From contig ML677472.1 of NCBI GenBank assembly GCA_007922305.1, forward strand, positions 124,001 to 188,000: a DNA stretch of 64,000 nt. The letters run 5' to 3'. This document shows positions 38,510 through 50,200 of the stretch, piece by piece (position 1 is the first letter of the stretch; each line of letters opens with the position of its first letter). This DNA comes from Dermatemys mawii. Taxonomy: Eukaryota; Chordata; Testudines; Dermatemydidae. The notes under the pieces are model-generated. The model searched no databases, was not told where the DNA came from, and worked only from the letters and a program-made list of their open reading frames with translations. Made by a program: the position numbers and the translations under genes.

Positions 38510-39170
38510 TGTGACGGAGTCAGACCAGAAGGATATAGGAGAGTGCTGGGAGGCAGGTATATTAGTCTCAGGATGTGCAGGTCCCTGTTCCCTGGATAGC
38601 CAAACAAAGGCTACTCCAGGCCAGTCAAGACACCTGGGGCCAATTAAGAACCTTCTAGAAAGGAGTAGAAACAGCTAGACTGATTGGGACACCTGAAGCC
38701 AATCAGGGACTGGCTGAAACCAGATAAAAACCTGCCAGTTAGTCAGGTGGGCTTTGGGTGTCAAGAGCTGTGAGAGGAAGTTGTGCTGTTGGTGAGACTG
38801 AGTGGTGGACAACATATCATACAGAAGGAAGGAGGCCCTGAGGTAAGGGTGAAGTGGAGTTTGAAGAAGCGGGGACTGCTGTGGGGAAGTAGCCCAGGGA
38901 ATTGTATTGTGTTTTGTGGATAAAAAGTCAGCCATCTTAGCTGATACTATTAGGGTCCCTGGGCTGGAGCCCGGAGTAGAGGGCGGGCCCGGGCTCCCCG
39001 CTTTTTCCATCTTCCATACTGGCCTGTGATGAAGGTAACTCACTAGGCAGTGACTCTTGCCAATTATACTGAGAAAGGGAGGTCACTCTGGGACCTAGAA
39101 GAGTTTCTGCGGCCCCTAAATTTTCCAGGAAGCGCAGGATCCACAAGTACAAACTTGAAGCTTTGTCACA
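38510..39170 (+). mobile_element. Solo LTR, 661 bp, with 4-bp target duplication
   Basis: Begins TGTGACGG, ends TTTGTCACA, flanked by GACT on both sides (38506-38509 and 39171-39174). Cassette C keeps the uninterrupted site GGGACTCTGCTTTGTGG near 55824. Same family as the LTR at 3518-4220. The internal region was lost, presumably by LTR-LTR recombination. Confidence 0.92.
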
Positions 39171-39465
39171 GACTCTGCTTTATGGACATCTATCCCAGCT
39201 GGAACTGGGCTGAGTGGTTTCAGACAGTCTGACAGACTTTAATGACTTAAGTCATGATTTAGCTGGGTATTTGTAGGAACTGTTGAGCTAGAGGTGCAAA
39301 GTTCTGTAAACCATTCTCAACTTCTCTTCCCTCAAGGATCTTTGCCCCAGTATGTGCCCAGCCTGCATAGCATCCACTGGTAGCTCCTCCACAGAGAAAT
39401 ACCAGTGGAACAACTTGTGTAGATTCCAGGAAATAAATAATGCCAAGAACAATGTAACTGGGTCG
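39171..39465. repeat. Continuation of cassette B 3' flank
   Basis: Matches 28380-28480 plus 29125-29315 and 55825-56112. No gene. Confidence 0.75.
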
Positions 39466-40585
39466 CTTGACACAAAAAAGGAAAAAAGGAGGATCCGGGG
39501 AACTACAGGCCAGTCAGCCTCACCTCAGTCCCTGGAAAAATCATGGAGCAGCTCCTCAAGGAATCAATTCTGAAGCACTTACAGTATTGGAAAGTGATCA
39601 GGAACAGTCAGCATGGATTCACCAAAGGCAAGTCATGCCTGACTAACCTAATTACCTTCTATGATGAGATAACTGGCTCTGGGGATGAGGAGAAAGCAGT
39701 GGATGTGATATATCTTGACTTTAGCAAAGCTTTTGATACCGTCTCTCACAGTATTCTTGCCAGCAAGTTAAAGAAGTGAACAAAATCGAATTGAACAAAA
39801 TCGGCCCCAAGGGTTGATCCTGGGGCCGATTTTGTTCAATATCTTCATTAATACCTTCATCAATCTGAAAGATGGCGTGGACTGCATCCTCAGGAAGCTT
39901 GCAGATGACACTAAACTGGGAGGAGTGGTAGATATGCTAGAGGGTAGGGATAGGGTACAGAGGGACCTAGACAAATTAGAGAATTGGGCCAAAAGAAATC
40001 TGATGCGGTTCAGCAAGGACAAATGCAGAGTCCTGCACTTAGGACAGAAGAATCACATGTACTACTACAGATTAGGGAGTGAATGGCTAGGCAGCAGTTC
40101 TGCAGAAAAGGACCTAGGCGTGGTGCTGGCCGCCGCTTCCCGCAGCCCTCATGGGGACCGGGATGGTGAACTGCAGCCAGTGGAAGCCGCAGTCGGCGAA
40201 ACGGCAGGTAAACAAAGTGGCAGGACCCGCTAAGGGTGCTTATCCTGAGGTCCTGTGTGCCAACGTTGCCAATCCCTGATCTAGACAGTCCTCAGTGGTA
40301 GCAGATGACAGAACAAGGAGTAATTGTCTCAAGTGGCAGAGGGGAAGGTTTAGGTTGGATATTAGGAAAAACTATTTCCCTAGGAGGGTGGGGAAGCACT
40401 GCAATGGGTTACCTAGGGAGGTGGTGGAATCTCCTTCCTTAGATGATTTTATGGTCAGGCTAGACAAAGCCCTGGCTGGGATGACTTAGTTGTGGATTGG
40501 TCCTGCTTTGAGCAGTGGGTTGGACTAGATGACCTCCTGAGGTCCCGTCCAAACCTAATATTCTATGATTCTGTGATTCTAAGAG
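39466..40585 (+). mobile_element. CR1 LINE fragment with internal rearrangements
   Basis: Encodes parts of CR1 ORF2: [23 protein letters not shown] start, [35 protein letters not shown], then after a deletion GPILFNIFIN and FADDTKL-like LADDTKLGG and DKLENWAKRN. A foreign piece (about 40118-40277) replaces the region before the C-terminal block at 40295-40489; the 3' end has the ATTCTATGATTCTGTGATTCT octamer tail. Internal deletions and an inverted duplication (39790-39840) show it is dead. Confidence 0.9.
39790..39840. repeat. Perfect 20-bp inverted repeat with 11-bp loop
   Basis: ATTGAACAAAATCGGCCCCA at 39790-39809 is exactly inverted at 39821-39840. The right arm is the normal CR1 sequence before FNIF; the left arm is an inverted extra copy located where about 150 bp of CR1 is missing. 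Confidence 0.95.
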
Positions 40586-41018
40586 ATAGAGCACCTGGAG
40601 TTAGCAGTCTCTGGCTACAGAATGATCCACACCTGGGAGATCAGGTGACTTCCTTGTAAAGAACGGCAGGACACTGCAGGGCACTAGACACGCTCAGGAA
40701 GCTGTAATAGAGATGAGGAAAAGCTCCTGCAGGGAAGACTGGGAGATCAGGGCAGTTGCCCCCTCTAGGAGAATTGGCAGTAGCCTGCTATGGCAGGAGG
40801 AAAACCCGGAAAGTTTGGAGAAGTCTGAGGTCCAGCCAGGCTGGGAATGGTGATTGATTTGGTGATCTCCTGTTCTGGAGACTCCCTACCAAAGCAAAGA
40901 AGGACACTTGGGGCCCGCAGGGCCAGTGTGTACCCAGAGGACTGAATAAATTGGACCAAGGAGGGGAATGTTTTAAATTACCTTAGGGCTCGGGGTGTGG
41001 ACTTTGTTTAAGAAGCCC
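40586..41018. repeat. Spacer of cassette 2 before the Harbinger piece
   Basis: Matches 30390-30880, 50730-51000 and 56115-56575 (shared GACTGAATAAATTGGACC and GGTGTGGACTTT). Non-coding. Confidence 0.75.
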
Positions 41019-41019
41019 C

Positions 41020-41570
41020 TTGATCACAGGGAACGTTTCACCAACATCATTGTGGGTTGGCCGGGCAGGTTTCATGACGCTCGTGTCTTTAAGACCTCTA
41101 GCCTTTTGAAACAGCTGCAGGAAGGGACTTTCTTCCCAGACCAAAAAATTACCGTTGGAGATGTTGAAATGCCGATTGTTATCCTTGGGGACCCGGCTTA
41201 CCGATTAATGCCATGCCTCCTGAAGCCATACACAGGTGCCCTGGATAGTAGTAAGGAGCTGTTCAGCTACAGACTGAGCAAATGCAGAATGGTGGTAGAG
41301 TGTGCATTTGGTTGTCTCAAGGGACACTAGCACAGCTTACTGACCCGTTCAGATCTCAGCGCCAGAAATATTCCCATTGTTATTGCAGCTTGCTGCGTCC
41401 TCCACAGTCTCTGTGAGAGCAAGGGAGAGACGCTTATGGTGGGGTGGGAGAGTGAGGCAGACTGCCTGGCTGCTGACTACATGCAGCCGGACAGCAGGGC
41501 GGTTAGAAGCTCCCCGTAACACTGCGCGCATCAGAGAAGCCTTGACAACTAGTTCCATGGCAGGGCAGGC
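41020..41570 (+). pseudogene. HARBI1-like transposase, C-terminal half
   Basis: Reads RFTNIIVGWPGRFHDARVF, VILGDPAYRLMPCLLKPY and RMVVECAFGCLKGH, the DDE-superfamily core of PIF/Harbinger transposases with the GDPAY aspartate and the E of VECAFG. A stop follows LKGH at 41327-41330; in the same frame the protein would continue with LLTRSDLSARNIPIVIAACCVLHSLCE, then a frameshift. The N-terminal helix-turn-helix part is missing. Inactive. Confidence 0.85.
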
Positions 41571-41989
41571 TACATGTGAGACTTCACTTTGTTCCCATTT
41601 GTGCTGTTTGTTTATGCATCCTGAAAACCCACCCCCTTGCTCAGGCTAATGGTTTAAAGTTTTTTTAATTTCTACATGGCCTTTTCTTTTCTCCTGCTCC
41701 CCTGCTATGAACTTTCGGGCAGTTCCCTCATCACTTGTTGAGGAATAATAAAGTCACTGATGTTTGAAAACCATGCATTCTTTATTAAGGGGTCACAGAT
41801 ATGGGGGGATTGATGCAAATGTAGCACTGAAAAGGGTGATGGGGGGTAAGCACCGGACAGGGTGGCGGGTGAGGGGAGGACAGGAACACAGAACAAGTCA
41901 TAACTTTGGGAGTGCCACCTTTCTGGCGTTTGGACAGTCCTCAGGGGTGGAGTGGCAAAGTGCCTGGACCCTGCTCCCCTGCATTTTTC

Positions 41990-43110
41990 AGAGTGCAGGC
42001 AATGAGGCTAGGGAACTTGCGGAGGAGAGAACATGATTACAGATGGGCTGCAGTGGTGGTCTTTGCTCCAGCTGCCTTTCCTGTAACTCCACCAGATGCT
42101 GGAGCATGTTGGTTTGCTCCACCAGAAGATGGAGCAGTGCTTCCTGCCTTCTCTCTCATCCTTCCATTGTTCCCTCTTATCCCTTCTCTGCTCCCGTTTG
42201 TCCCTTCTTTCCTCACGCACAATTATCGCTTTCTGGCAGTCCAGCATTGACTGTCTCCAAGCCCGAAGCTCTGCTCTCTCTGTGCGGGAAGAGCTCTGTG
42301 AACATCTCATCCCGCATGAGTTTTTTTCACTGCCTTATCTGTGCAAGACTGTGGGACGCGGATGAGAGCTGGAGGCTGTAAACAGTTTCAGCTGTCGGAT
42401 GGAAAAAAGAGAGAGTGGTATTAAAAAAAAACAGAAAATAAAGAAGTTCTCTGTGATGAGAGTTGCACTCTGCACTCCAGCGGCTGGCTGGTATTGCGGA
42501 AGATCCGTGCCAGCCAGATGGTTACAACACAGCGTCTATGCCCCACTCCCCCATCACGGTCAGAGAATACATGGGCACACAATCCCAGATGCTGCTGGCC
42601 AGCCACATTCAACTGCTCCGCCCCACCAAAAGAAAGCCTCAGGGAACTGCTGGGAGGATTTCTTTAAAGATAGAGACACTCTTGCAGACACACTTGCACC
42701 CCAAGTCCTCAGAGCACAGTAATCATTAAAAAAAAAATGCTTGTCAAGCGGGCACTCCATTGACCAAGGGACACTCACCAGGCCTGCCTTGCACACTTCC
42801 CCATCTGGGATACCGTTCTGGGAGGTTACCGGCTCCAGGGTGATGAACAGCTCCTGGTTTTCGGGGAGATAGGTGTATCCGCTTTCCTGTTTCATAGACT
42901 CCTTGCCGTCATAGTCTCCTCCACCTCATCTTCCCCATCCAGCATATCTTCTGCCATGCTGACAATCATTCAGTCGGTGGAGTCCACAGACACAGGTGGG
43001 GTAGTTGTGGCGCAGCCCCCCAGAATGGCATGCAGCTCAATGTAGAAGCGGCATGTCTTGGGCTGTGACCTGAAGCGTCCGTTGGCTTGAACTCCTTAAA
43101 GTCTCAACTG
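41990..43110 (-). pseudogene. Harbinger Myb/SANT-like second gene relic
   Basis: On the minus strand, the upstream part near 43050-42800 reads FYIELHAILGGCATTTPPVS and later LPENQELFITLEPV; the distal part at 42310-42010 is charged and repetitive (EERRDKREQRRDKREQWKDE). These are hallmarks of the acidic linker and C-terminal coiled region of Harbinger-associated Myb/SANT proteins. The DNA-binding domain would lie at 43110-43500 but is not clearly readable. Stops and frameshifts interrupt it. Confidence 0.6.
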
Positions 43111-43721
43111 CTTAATTTTGCCTCAACTCCTTAATTTTAATACAGCACTATTCTGTGTCCCTATTGTGGCCTCTTTCCATCAGGCCCTTGGAGACTTTGG
43201 CATACATATTGGCATTCCTTTTTTTGGATCACAGTTCTGCCAGCACAGATTCGTCTCCCCATATGGTGATCAGATCCAGCACCTCCCTTGCGGTCCAGGC
43301 TGGGGCCCTTTTTCAATTCTGGGACTGCATGGTCTCGTCTGCTTGGGGGCTCTGTATGGTGAGCTGTGCAAGAGATCTCGTCATGCTGACCAACGAGGAA
43401 GTGAGATTCAAAAGTTCCCACGGCTCTTCCTGTCTAACTGCTCAGTGCATCCACGTTCAGAGCGCTGTCCAGAGCGGTCACACTGGAGCATTCTGGGATA
43501 ACTCCCAGAGGCCAGTAACATCAAATCACATTCTCACTAATGCTAGTTCAACCCGGAAAGGTCGATTTCAGTGCTACTCCCCTTGTTGGGCAGGAGTTTG
43601 GAAATCAATTTAAAGACCCTATTAGGTCGACCTAAATGGCATCGTAGTGAGGATGGCAAAATGGAAGGATCGATTTAACATGGTTAAATTTGACTTTACT
43701 GCATAGTGTGGACCAGGCCTT

Positions 43722-45800
43722 AGATTAAAAGAGCATTGGACTAGATTTTGTGAAATCTAGAATCTGGAATCTGGAAAAATCTAACCTTAAATGTCAATCC
43801 AACAATTCTCAAGTGTAGTAAAATTCCATAAAAGAATGAATGGATAGAAATGCAAGGCCTATAGATGAGAAGATCCAGATCCCATTTTGCACTATCCTTG
43901 ACCCGTTTTGATGTCTTGCAGAAACATTTTAGGTCAGTTTCAATGTGGCATTTATAATGAAACCCTTCTTCCAGGTGGAGCCGGCAGCAACTATAATACC
44001 TAGGGGTTCCTTTTCACCAGTGCCTAGGGGTTCCTTTTCAACAATACAATACAGAACCAGCTCAAGCCCCACCCCACTCATAATCATAAAACTATAAGAA
44101 GGACACCCACCCCAAAGGGCATGGGGCAGAGGGGGTGGGGCAGAGATTTCTGCCTCATGTTCTTGAGTTCTACAACCAACAGTTCATATTCTGTGTTCTC
44201 CTTGGCTCCCTCCTTATACCCTACATACAGTGGTTGTCCTTGGTGAGTTAAGAGTAGGACTCAGGGTTCAGAGGTGCATTTTGCGAGTTCACTTCCCATG
44301 CAGGAAAGAATACACCTTGCTTGTTCCGCCATCTGAGCACTTGCTCTGGATGGCCAGCCCGACAGCTGGTGTTCCTCTCCACAGGCCGCCCCACCATCCA
44401 CTCGTTCCTCTCTGCTGGCCACCCCACTAGGTGCTGTCCCACTCTACTGGCTGCCCCACCAGCTGCTCGTTCCATTCAGCTGGCCACCCCATCAGCCGCC
44501 TGCTTCTTCTGGCTGCTCCCAGTGGCCATCTGCCTCTCTACTGTGACTTCTGTGGGTCAGTCTCTTAAGATTCCACTCAACGCTTAGTGCTTTTTAGCTC
44601 TCAGCAATCATTAGTTCTTAATGGGGGAACGTGAAGCAGGATGGAAGGAAATGCCATCCCACCAAATCTGATTTCAGCTCTACTGAGCACCAAAATAACA
44701 AAAGATTCCTAATTAAACCTGATTAGATCTATCTTCAAACAGCAGGAAAGAACAGGTTAAACTAGACCAGGAACCCTTAAGGAGAGTCCACACCTCCTGA
44801 CTAGAACACTTATCCCCACCCCTCTTGCTGTCATAGGGCTTTGGCATTTGAGCCCCTGGCTAAGCGAGTTCCTTTTAGCTGAGGGTGACTCTGTCAGGAC
44901 AGGTTAAGCACAGTTCTGGTCCCCTTTACTCATACAATAAAGATAACAACATCGATAACAACATTTCACTATTCCTGCAATCAGTATTAAAGTGATTTTT
45001 AACCCAAAATCAGTCAAAGTTGATCACTTTGAGCTCTGTCGGCTGGATATCTGTCTGGAGCTCTGTCTGCTGCAGAGTAGGTATGTTCATGTATATAGTC
45101 TGCACCTGAAGTCTCTCCTCCACCCCCAGCTAGATGTCAGGGGAGAGCTCATTTACACACTATTTACAATACCATAACAATATTTCATGGTGCCATGACA
45201 AGGAGAAGCATTAGAGGTCAAGTGTTAACATCATGGGGCTCATCTCACCTACATTTTCTTTGTGATCATGAAACTGGCTTTTATTTCCTAACATAGATGA
45301 GTCTCACTGAACATTAATGGATGTTATAGATGCAAACTTGGTATCGGTAATACCTGCTGGTATTGATGTCTACAGCAGAATTTGCACGAACACCTGTATT
45401 TAGCCATCAGAATTCAAACAACCTTCTCATGGTTAAGATTTCTCCTGATACACCCAGCTACTTCCAATAGTGCTCTTGCTCTGCATTATTTCCAAAGCAC
45501 TCCATAGTGTGTTTTCCTCCCCGTGAGCCTGAAATCTGAGCACCACTGAATCACAGGATCCATATTAAGCAATGCTAGACAGATGTCAGTAAACACTGAA
45601 ATCTCCACAGCACCTCTCAGCCTCAAGAAATCCACAGCTGACTGTAGATTGTTCATCTAGCAATCTCCAAATGCAGTTAGACATAGGATTTGGATTTTAT
45701 CACTGTTGCAGATACGGAAGTGAAGGAAGGTAATTTCTACAGGGAGGGGATGGGGAAACTGAATAAAGTGAAATATCTAAAAAGGAAGATCTCAAGGAAA
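43722..45800. repeat. Upstream region of TRBV type 2 copy E, with diverged LTR-like repeat
   Basis: Segments at 43722-43970 and 45180-45460 match 60690-60740, 63320-63500 and 63545-63710. In between (about 43975-44930, reverse) is a diverged member of the LTR-like family L. No gene. Confidence 0.6.
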
Positions 45801-46417
45801 ATATAGAAAGATCTCTCAGTGGGAAGGGAGTATTTGTTCAAATGTACTCAAAGAGAAGCCTGAGTGACAATGAATCAATATATAGAAAACTACTAATGAA
45901 TTTAAAACTAATTTGCTAAATAACTGGGTGTTACCATTTGAGTTTTGTCTGAATTTGTTTGAAAAATATCCCTGAATTTCCAAAATATTCCACAGATTCT
46001 GAGGAGAAAATTGTGGAAAACAAGAAATATTTCCATAACCCTAGTACTGCAACAATAAAACTTCAATATGCTCACCACATGGCCAAGTCTTTCAGGAATG
46101 GAAAGAAAGTATAACTTCTACTACACCAGTGGGGGCAGAATACAATAATATGAGTTAGAATTTGCCCAGGAGCCAGGGTTAACACCTCTGAATCTCTTCT
46201 ATAAAGTGCTGAAGAAATGTTTGTGACCATGAATGCTCAGGAGAGCAGTTCTGCAAGTCATCCGGAAGAACACTGTACACCATTTCAATTTCTTCCCTAC
46301 CCAGGTTTTCACAGGGGAAGTCATAGGAAGGGGAGGGGCTCCGGCCTCATCACTTCCTGTCACCCTCATAAAAACCAAGGGGTAAGCAAGAGAGAAGAAT
46401 AAAATTCACTGGCAAAA
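45801..46417. repeat. Proximal 5' flank of TRBV copy E
   Basis: Near-identical to 31300-31913. It contains CATAAAAA at 46367-46374, 44 bp before the leader ATG, and a TCACTTCCTGTCA stretch before it; these are candidate core promoter elements. Confidence 0.7.
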
Positions 46418-47373
46418 ATGTTGAGATTGCTGCTACTTCTGGTGCCAGGTAAGAACCTAGAAATTCTACCCCAAGCCTGGTGCACTGGCACAGCACCGCT
46501 TCCCTACAGATACACACAGGCCAGGAGATCAATGAAAATGTTTGAAGAGTTCTGGGACCCTGATGCAAAAGAGACATCAACAAACTGAAGAGAGATCTGA
46601 GAGTATCAGTGGGAGTCTTGGGGGCATCTGTTGAAGAAGGGTTAATGGAATTAAATCTGTACAGCTCAGCCAAACTGCTAGTTAGACGAGAAGTAGGTAC
46701 TATGATACAACTATCTGGAGGGATACATGTCTGTCAAGGAGGAAGAAGAATTGTTTTGGGTGGGAAGGGTTATGTAACTAGGGGTAAATGGTGTGAAACT
46801 GTGTAAAAGGGGGAAATATCAGTCCAGAACCCAGGAAATCTTTCCTAACTATGAGTCTGTGCTAGGCTGTGCAGTAGTCTCCTAAGGGAAGAGGAAGAAA
46901 AACCATGGATTTTGTATTTGCAAACTGGACTTATGAGTTCATGGAGATGATGCTGTTGGGAGCAATCCTACACTGGCTGAGGGAGAGGGAGGCAGTTAGA
47001 ATAGGATTTTAAAGGATTTTTACATCTCTAATTTCTAAAGGTTTTGTCTCTTTTTCTCTCACACAGGCTCTGGGCTGGAAGTCCTCATTTCTCAGTTCCC
47101 AAGAACAGCACCCCAGAAACCTGGAGAAACCATAAAGATAACCTGTGTTCAGAATAAAACCAGCTATACTTACATGTACTGGTACGTGCAGCTCCAGGGA
47201 GAAGGCCCAAGGTTAATAGCCCAAAGTGTGGATGGGTCCGATGCTACTTATGAGAAGGAGCATAATGCATCCAAGTTTCCAATCACTAGACCCAACAGAG
47301 AGATTTCTTTCATGAGCATTGTGGATCTGAGAACCCAGGATTCAGCCAATTACTTCTGTGCTGCTAGTGAGTA
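46418..47373 (+). CDS. TRBV gene, type 2, copy E (apparently functional)
   Basis: Leader exon 46418-46448 (31 bp, MLRLLLLLVP), GTAAG donor, 618-bp intron, V exon 47067-47373 after CTCTCACACAG. The frame is open through both exons. Landmarks: KITCVQNKTS with Cys23, YMYWYVQLQGEGPRLIA with Trp41, ITRPN in FR3 and QDSANYFCAASEY with Cys104. The signal peptide is short: about 13 residues before GLEVLISQ, and an in-frame TAA lies 18 bp upstream of the ATG, so no longer start exists in this exon. A 23-RSS follows directly. It is the only intact type 2 V in the window, and its twin D is dead. Confidence 0.87.
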
Positions 47374-47412
47374 CACAGTGCTGTGAGGAAATCAGCAGCT
47401 CATTCAGAAACT
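47374..47412 (+). other. 23-RSS of TRBV copy E
   Basis: Heptamer CACAGTG (47374-47380), 23-bp spacer, nonamer TCAGAAACT (47404-47412). The nonamer is weaker than consensus but shared with copy D. Confidence 0.85.
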
Positions 47413-47819
47413 TGCCCCGCAAATGAGAGAGATCTGACAACAATGGGAGAGAGAGAGAAAGAGAAAGAGATGCTGGCAGGCCAAAGTGCACCTGGCTTCC
47501 AAACCACAGAGTCATTGTTCGCTTCCCATGGAAACAGACCTTTTGCAGCTATCAGCGGCATGCCAACTAAAAGACCTCCTGTAGCCTGTATTGTTCAGAG
47601 GAACAGCTTTGTTCTGTTATTTTTTGAATTTTCTGTTTGAATTAATAAACTGAAGAAAGACTTGAAAGGTATTTCCTTGACTTTCAGGCCAGCATTTCTA
47701 CAAACTCTTCAAGGCCAGGAGACAGAAATAATATTAATATTAATCAAATAATTGCTCCTCCACATACTTGCATCTCCACTCCATGTACAGTATTGTGCAA
47801 AGAGGTTAGTTATGGGGGA
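47413..47819. other. 3' flank of copy E joined to type 1 cassette flank
   Basis: Up to about 47700 it matches the flank of copy D; from about 47720 it matches type 1 cassette upstream DNA (CTCCACTCCATGTACAGTAT), which continues after the CR1 insertion at 49071. No gene. Confidence 0.65.
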
Positions 47820-49070
47820 CAAAAAATGGGACTGTGCTAATAAAGTTTGCGGATGACACAAAGCTGGGAGGTATTGCCAATACAGAGAAGGAAGATCTAG
47901 ATGACCTTGTAAACTGGAGTAATAGTAATAGGATGAAATTTAATCATGAAAAGTGCTAGGTCATGCATTTAGGGATTAATAACAAGAATTTTAGTTATAA
48001 GCTGAGGATGGATCAATTGGAAGTAACAGAGGAGGAGAAAGACGTCAGAGTATTGGTTGACCGCAAGATGCCTATGAGCCACCAATGTGATATGGCAGTG
48101 CAAAGAGTTAATACAGTCTTAGGATGCATCAGGCGAGGTATTTCCAGTAGAGATAAAGGAGGTGCTAGTACTGTAATACAAGGCACAGGTGAGACCTCAT
48201 CTGGAATACTGTGTGCAATTCTAGTCTCCCATGTTTAAGAAGGATGAATTCAAACTGGAACTGGTACAGAGAAGGGCTACTAGGATGAGCCAAAGAATGG
48301 AAAACCTATCTTATGAAAGGAGACTCAAAGAGCTTGGCTTGTTTAGTCTAACCAAAAGAAGGCTGAGGGGAAATATGATTGTTCTCTCTAAATATATCAG
48401 AGGGATAAATACCAGGGATGGAGAGGAATTATTTAAACTCAGTACCAATGTGGCTACAAGAACAAATGGATATAAACTGGCCAGCAGAAAGTTTAGACTG
48501 GAAATTAGATGAAGGTTTCTAGCCATCGGAGGAGTGAAGTTCTGGAACATCTTTCCAAGGGGAGTAGTCGGGGCAAAAGATATATATGGCTTCAAGACTA
48601 AGCTTGATAAGTTTGTGGAAGAGATGGTATGATGAGATAGTCTAATTTTGGCAATTAATTGATCTCTATTAGCAGTAAATATGCCCAGTACCTGAGATGG
48701 GGTATTAGATGGTGTGGGATCTGAGTTACTACAGAGAATTATTTCTTGGGTGTCTGGCTGGTGAGTCTTACCCACATGCGCAGGGTTTAGCTGATCACTA
48801 TATTTGGGGTCAGGAAGGAATTTTCCTCCAGGGCAGTTTGGCAGAGGTCCAGGGGGATGGGGAGGTTTGTCTTCCTCTGCAGCGTGAGGCCTGGGTCACT
48901 TGCTGGAGGATTCTCTGCACCTTGAATCATGATTTGAGGACTTCAATAGCTCAGACATAGGTTAGAGGTTTATTAGAGGAATAGATGGGTGAGATTCTGT
49001 GGCCTGTGTTATACAGGAGGTCAGACTAAATGATCATAATAGTCCCTTCTGACCTTAAAGTCTATGAGAC
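47820..49070 (+). mobile_element. CR1-related LINE fragment (cassette III)
   Basis: Broken frames encode MHLGINNKNFSYKLRM, VTEEEKDVRVLVDRKM, ELVQRRATRMSQRMENL and RRLRGNMIVL, a C-terminal ORF2 block of a CR1-group LINE distinct from the other CR1s here. The long 3' UTR ends TCCCTTCTGACCTTAAAGTC TATGAGAC. The same insertion, truncated, lies at 52860-53252. Type 1 cassettes A and B lack it. Confidence 0.88.
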
Positions 49071-49207
49071 TTAACATCTTCCTTTAAGCAGTGACCCCTG
49101 ACATTAGTCCACTCTATTTCTGCCTGTGCTGCTGAAATTTAACTAACTCCCCATTGCCTACAGTGCGTTGAAGGGCTGGGAAAGGAGAAGAAGAAAGTAC
49201 CCTAGAT

Positions 49208-49831
49208 CAGGGGTGTCCAAACCTTATGAGACAAGGGCCATGTTAGATTTTTGAAGTGGCTTCGCGGGCCGAAGCAACTGTGAAATAATTAAATATATGC
49301 AAATATAAGCAAAGTTGTTAAAAAAACCAACACTACTGTGTCAATGTTGCATTAAATTCTAAATCAGGTATAAAAGTAACTGTATAATCAATGCAGGTAC
49401 TGTGAAACCACACAAAATATTTGTCAATACATTAAAAATCATTTCACTTTTTTTTATTTTATTTATGTCTAAAACCTCACAAATTTTTATCACACAAATA
49501 CACATATTCAAAAGTTTGGCTGTACTTTGGTAAGAGAAGCTCCAGGTTCCCACTGTTGGTTGGGATTGTTTGGTTTAGTACTGTAGTTAAAATTTAACCC
49601 TTTGGTCCTCCAGCCGTGCCACTGCCTCTCCCCTGCCACCCTTTTGCTCCTCCAGTTATGCTGCTGGGGCACTCACCCCTCCACACATGGAGCTGCTGGC
49701 AGCAGCTTGGGAGGCGGAGCAGTGGCAGCTTCTCCACCTGCCTGCTCAGCGTGCCCGCTCAGATGTGGGGGCTGGACAAATTAAAGCTGTGGTCTGGATC
49801 TGGCCCCTGGACGGTAGTTTGGAGACCGCAG
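49208..49831. mobile_element. hAT-type element (CAGGGGTGTCCAAACC)
   Basis: The left end CAGGGGTGTCCAAACC and right end GTTTGGAGACCGCAG are imperfect inverted repeats. Flanks contain CCTAGAT and CCTAGACT, a probable 8-bp duplication with a mismatch. The related site in cassette IV (GTACGTAGACTATCAGAATG, about 53380) is empty. No transposase. Confidence 0.78.
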
Positions 49832-50011
49832 CCTAGACTATCAGAATGGTCTAATATTAGCCTTCCCTGCTCTGGCCACTTGAGGGCAGTGCAGTGCTAA
49901 CAAATCAAAGCATCCAAGAGCAAAACCAGCAGAAGAGTCAACAATTTTCCTGGCTGAGTCTATAGCTTCACCCCTATAACATACAAAAAATTACAAAGTG
50001 TGGAGGAGATT

Positions 50012-50200
50012 ACAGAATGTAAGGGTTGGAAGGGACCTCAGGAGGTCATCTAGTCTAACCCCCTGCTTACAGCAGGACCAATCCCCAGTTAAAGCACTTA
50101 ATAGATTTTTGCCTCATATCCCTAAATGGCACCATTAAGAATTGAACTCACAACACTGGGCTTAGCATGCCAATGATTAAACCACAGCACTTCCTCCCCC
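50012..50200 (-). mobile_element. tRNA-headed SINE (cassette III)
   Basis: Reverse orientation: CR1-like tail first (GGTTGGAAGGGACCTCAGG), tRNA-like head last (GAATTGAACTCACAAC). Same family as 23845-24021. A SINE of the same family sits at the same cassette position at 53563-53755, but none is present in cassettes A or B. Confidence 0.78.

Larger units (their letters stand above)
41019..43721 (+). mobile_element. PIF/Harbinger transposon 3' portion with two convergent gene relics
   Basis: The transposase C-terminal half is on the plus strand and a Myb/SANT-like companion gene relic on the minus strand, the two-gene layout of Harbinger elements. The right end (GTGTGGACCAGGCCTTAG, about 43704-43721) resembles other Harbinger/MITE ends in the window. 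The left end is truncated within the transposase. After the element, locus sequence resumes. Confidence 0.75.
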
